Shown here: piece by piece, positions 32,984-33,250 of the stretch
Numbering within the stretch: the first letter of the stretch is position 1
Layout of the letters: every line of letters begins with the position of its first letter
Assembly (NCBI GenBank): GCA_003166865.1
Contig: PMUP01000085.1
Coordinates: forward strand, 55,086 to 88,335
Source: Bryobacterales bacterium
GTDB taxonomy: Bacteria; Acidobacteriota; Terriglobia; Bryobacterales; Bryobacteraceae
DNA: 33,250 bases
Direction of reading: 5' to 3'
The notes under the pieces: generated by a model
Databases searched by the model: none
Told to the model about the DNA's origin: nothing
Seen by the model: the letters and a program-made list of their open reading frames with translations, nothing else
Translations under genes and position numbers: made by a program

Positions 32984-33250
32984 TCATCCCAAGCCCGCCT
33001 TCTTCCAAAGCTGATTCACGCGCTGCTTCACGTCATCCGGCATTTGGATCACATCCGGCCACGGCCTCACGAAACCTTCCTCTTTCCATTTACGCGTGGC
33101 GTCGATGCCCATCTTCGATCCGTAGTTAGGCAGGCGGCTGGAATGATCCAGCGAATCCACCGGCCCCAGCACAAACTGGATGTCGCGCTCCGGATCGATG
33201 TTGTTCAGCGCCTTCCACGCCACTTCGCGAACGTCCTGCACGTCCACGTC
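32984..33250 (-). CDS. C-terminal end of a UbiD-family decarboxylase (partial)
   Basis: Eighty-eight codons to a TGA, open at the window edge. The sequence DVREVAWKALNNIDPERDIQ, GPVDSLDHSSRLPNYGSKMG and IDATRKWKEEGFVRPWPDVI is the C-terminal part of UbiD-type prenylated-FMN decarboxylases. Here LDHSS and GSKMGIDATRK are the family landmarks. Members decarboxylate 4-hydroxy-3-polyprenylbenzoate or the menaquinone (futalosine route) precursor; the substrate cannot be read from the tail. Acidobacteria make menaquinone, so that role is plausible. The start lies beyond 33250. Confidence 0.9.
   Translation of the reverse strand, partial: DVDVQDVREVAWKALNNIDPERDIQFVLGPVDSLDHSSRLPNYGSKMGIDATRKWKEEGFVRPWPDVIQMPDDVKQRVNQLWKKAGLG

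Overview
The window looks like a chromosomal piece of a high-GC acidobacterium of the Solibacter/Bryobacterales type. The best marker is the C-terminal half of the secreted Asp-box protein (10705-12543), which reads as the 'Solibacter uncharacterized C-terminal domain' (TIGR03437). A TIGR03790-type tail, an ECF sigma/serine-threonine kinase-TPR pair, PadR-HAAS genes and HAF-repeat proteins fit the same group. No phage, integrase, transposase or CRISPR array was seen.

Layout. 1-177 is the end of a TIGR03790-like protein. 212-3767 is a tight plus-strand run: Uup-like ABC-F ATPase, YprB-like RNase H-fold exonuclease, small lipoprotein. It converges on alanine dehydrogenase plus an exported peptidoglycan-binding-like protein (3751-5366, minus). 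A PadR regulator, a HAAS membrane protein and a CPBP protease follow (5474-7145). Next comes a minus-strand ECF sigma/membrane kinase-TPR operon (7485-10679), divergent from the secreted Asp-box protein, with only 25 bp between the start codons.

This kinase-sigma-Asp-box block is bracketed by pieces of one repeated module: the tail of a histidine kinase, then an opposing nucleotidyltransferase preceded by a 54-codon gene. The left piece (7164-7443) holds the nucleotidyltransferase C-terminus and the right piece (12553-12573) holds its start, as if the block replaced the middle of that gene. Two further nucleotidyltransferase copies follow (12811-13951); one is complete with its small partner gene, which overlaps it.

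14312-17971 encodes SMC from a TTG start. A minus-strand operon then reads phosphomannomutase, amidohydrolase, amidohydrolase (17968-21790); the last has no ordinary start codon. A UPF0175/DUF3368 toxin-antitoxin-like pair follows, its toxin gene broken by two compensating indels, then a class V aminotransferase. 23985-29195 is a potassium-import operon: Usp-like protein, 27-aa membrane peptide, kdpF, kdpA, kdpB, kdpC, with no kdpDE in the window. An Ada/AlkA-like repair protein (minus), two secreted proteins (a DUF1579-like one and a HAF-repeat one), tRNA-His and the end of a UbiD-family decarboxylase complete the window.

All calls come from reading the sequence and translations by eye. Family names are recognition, not database results.
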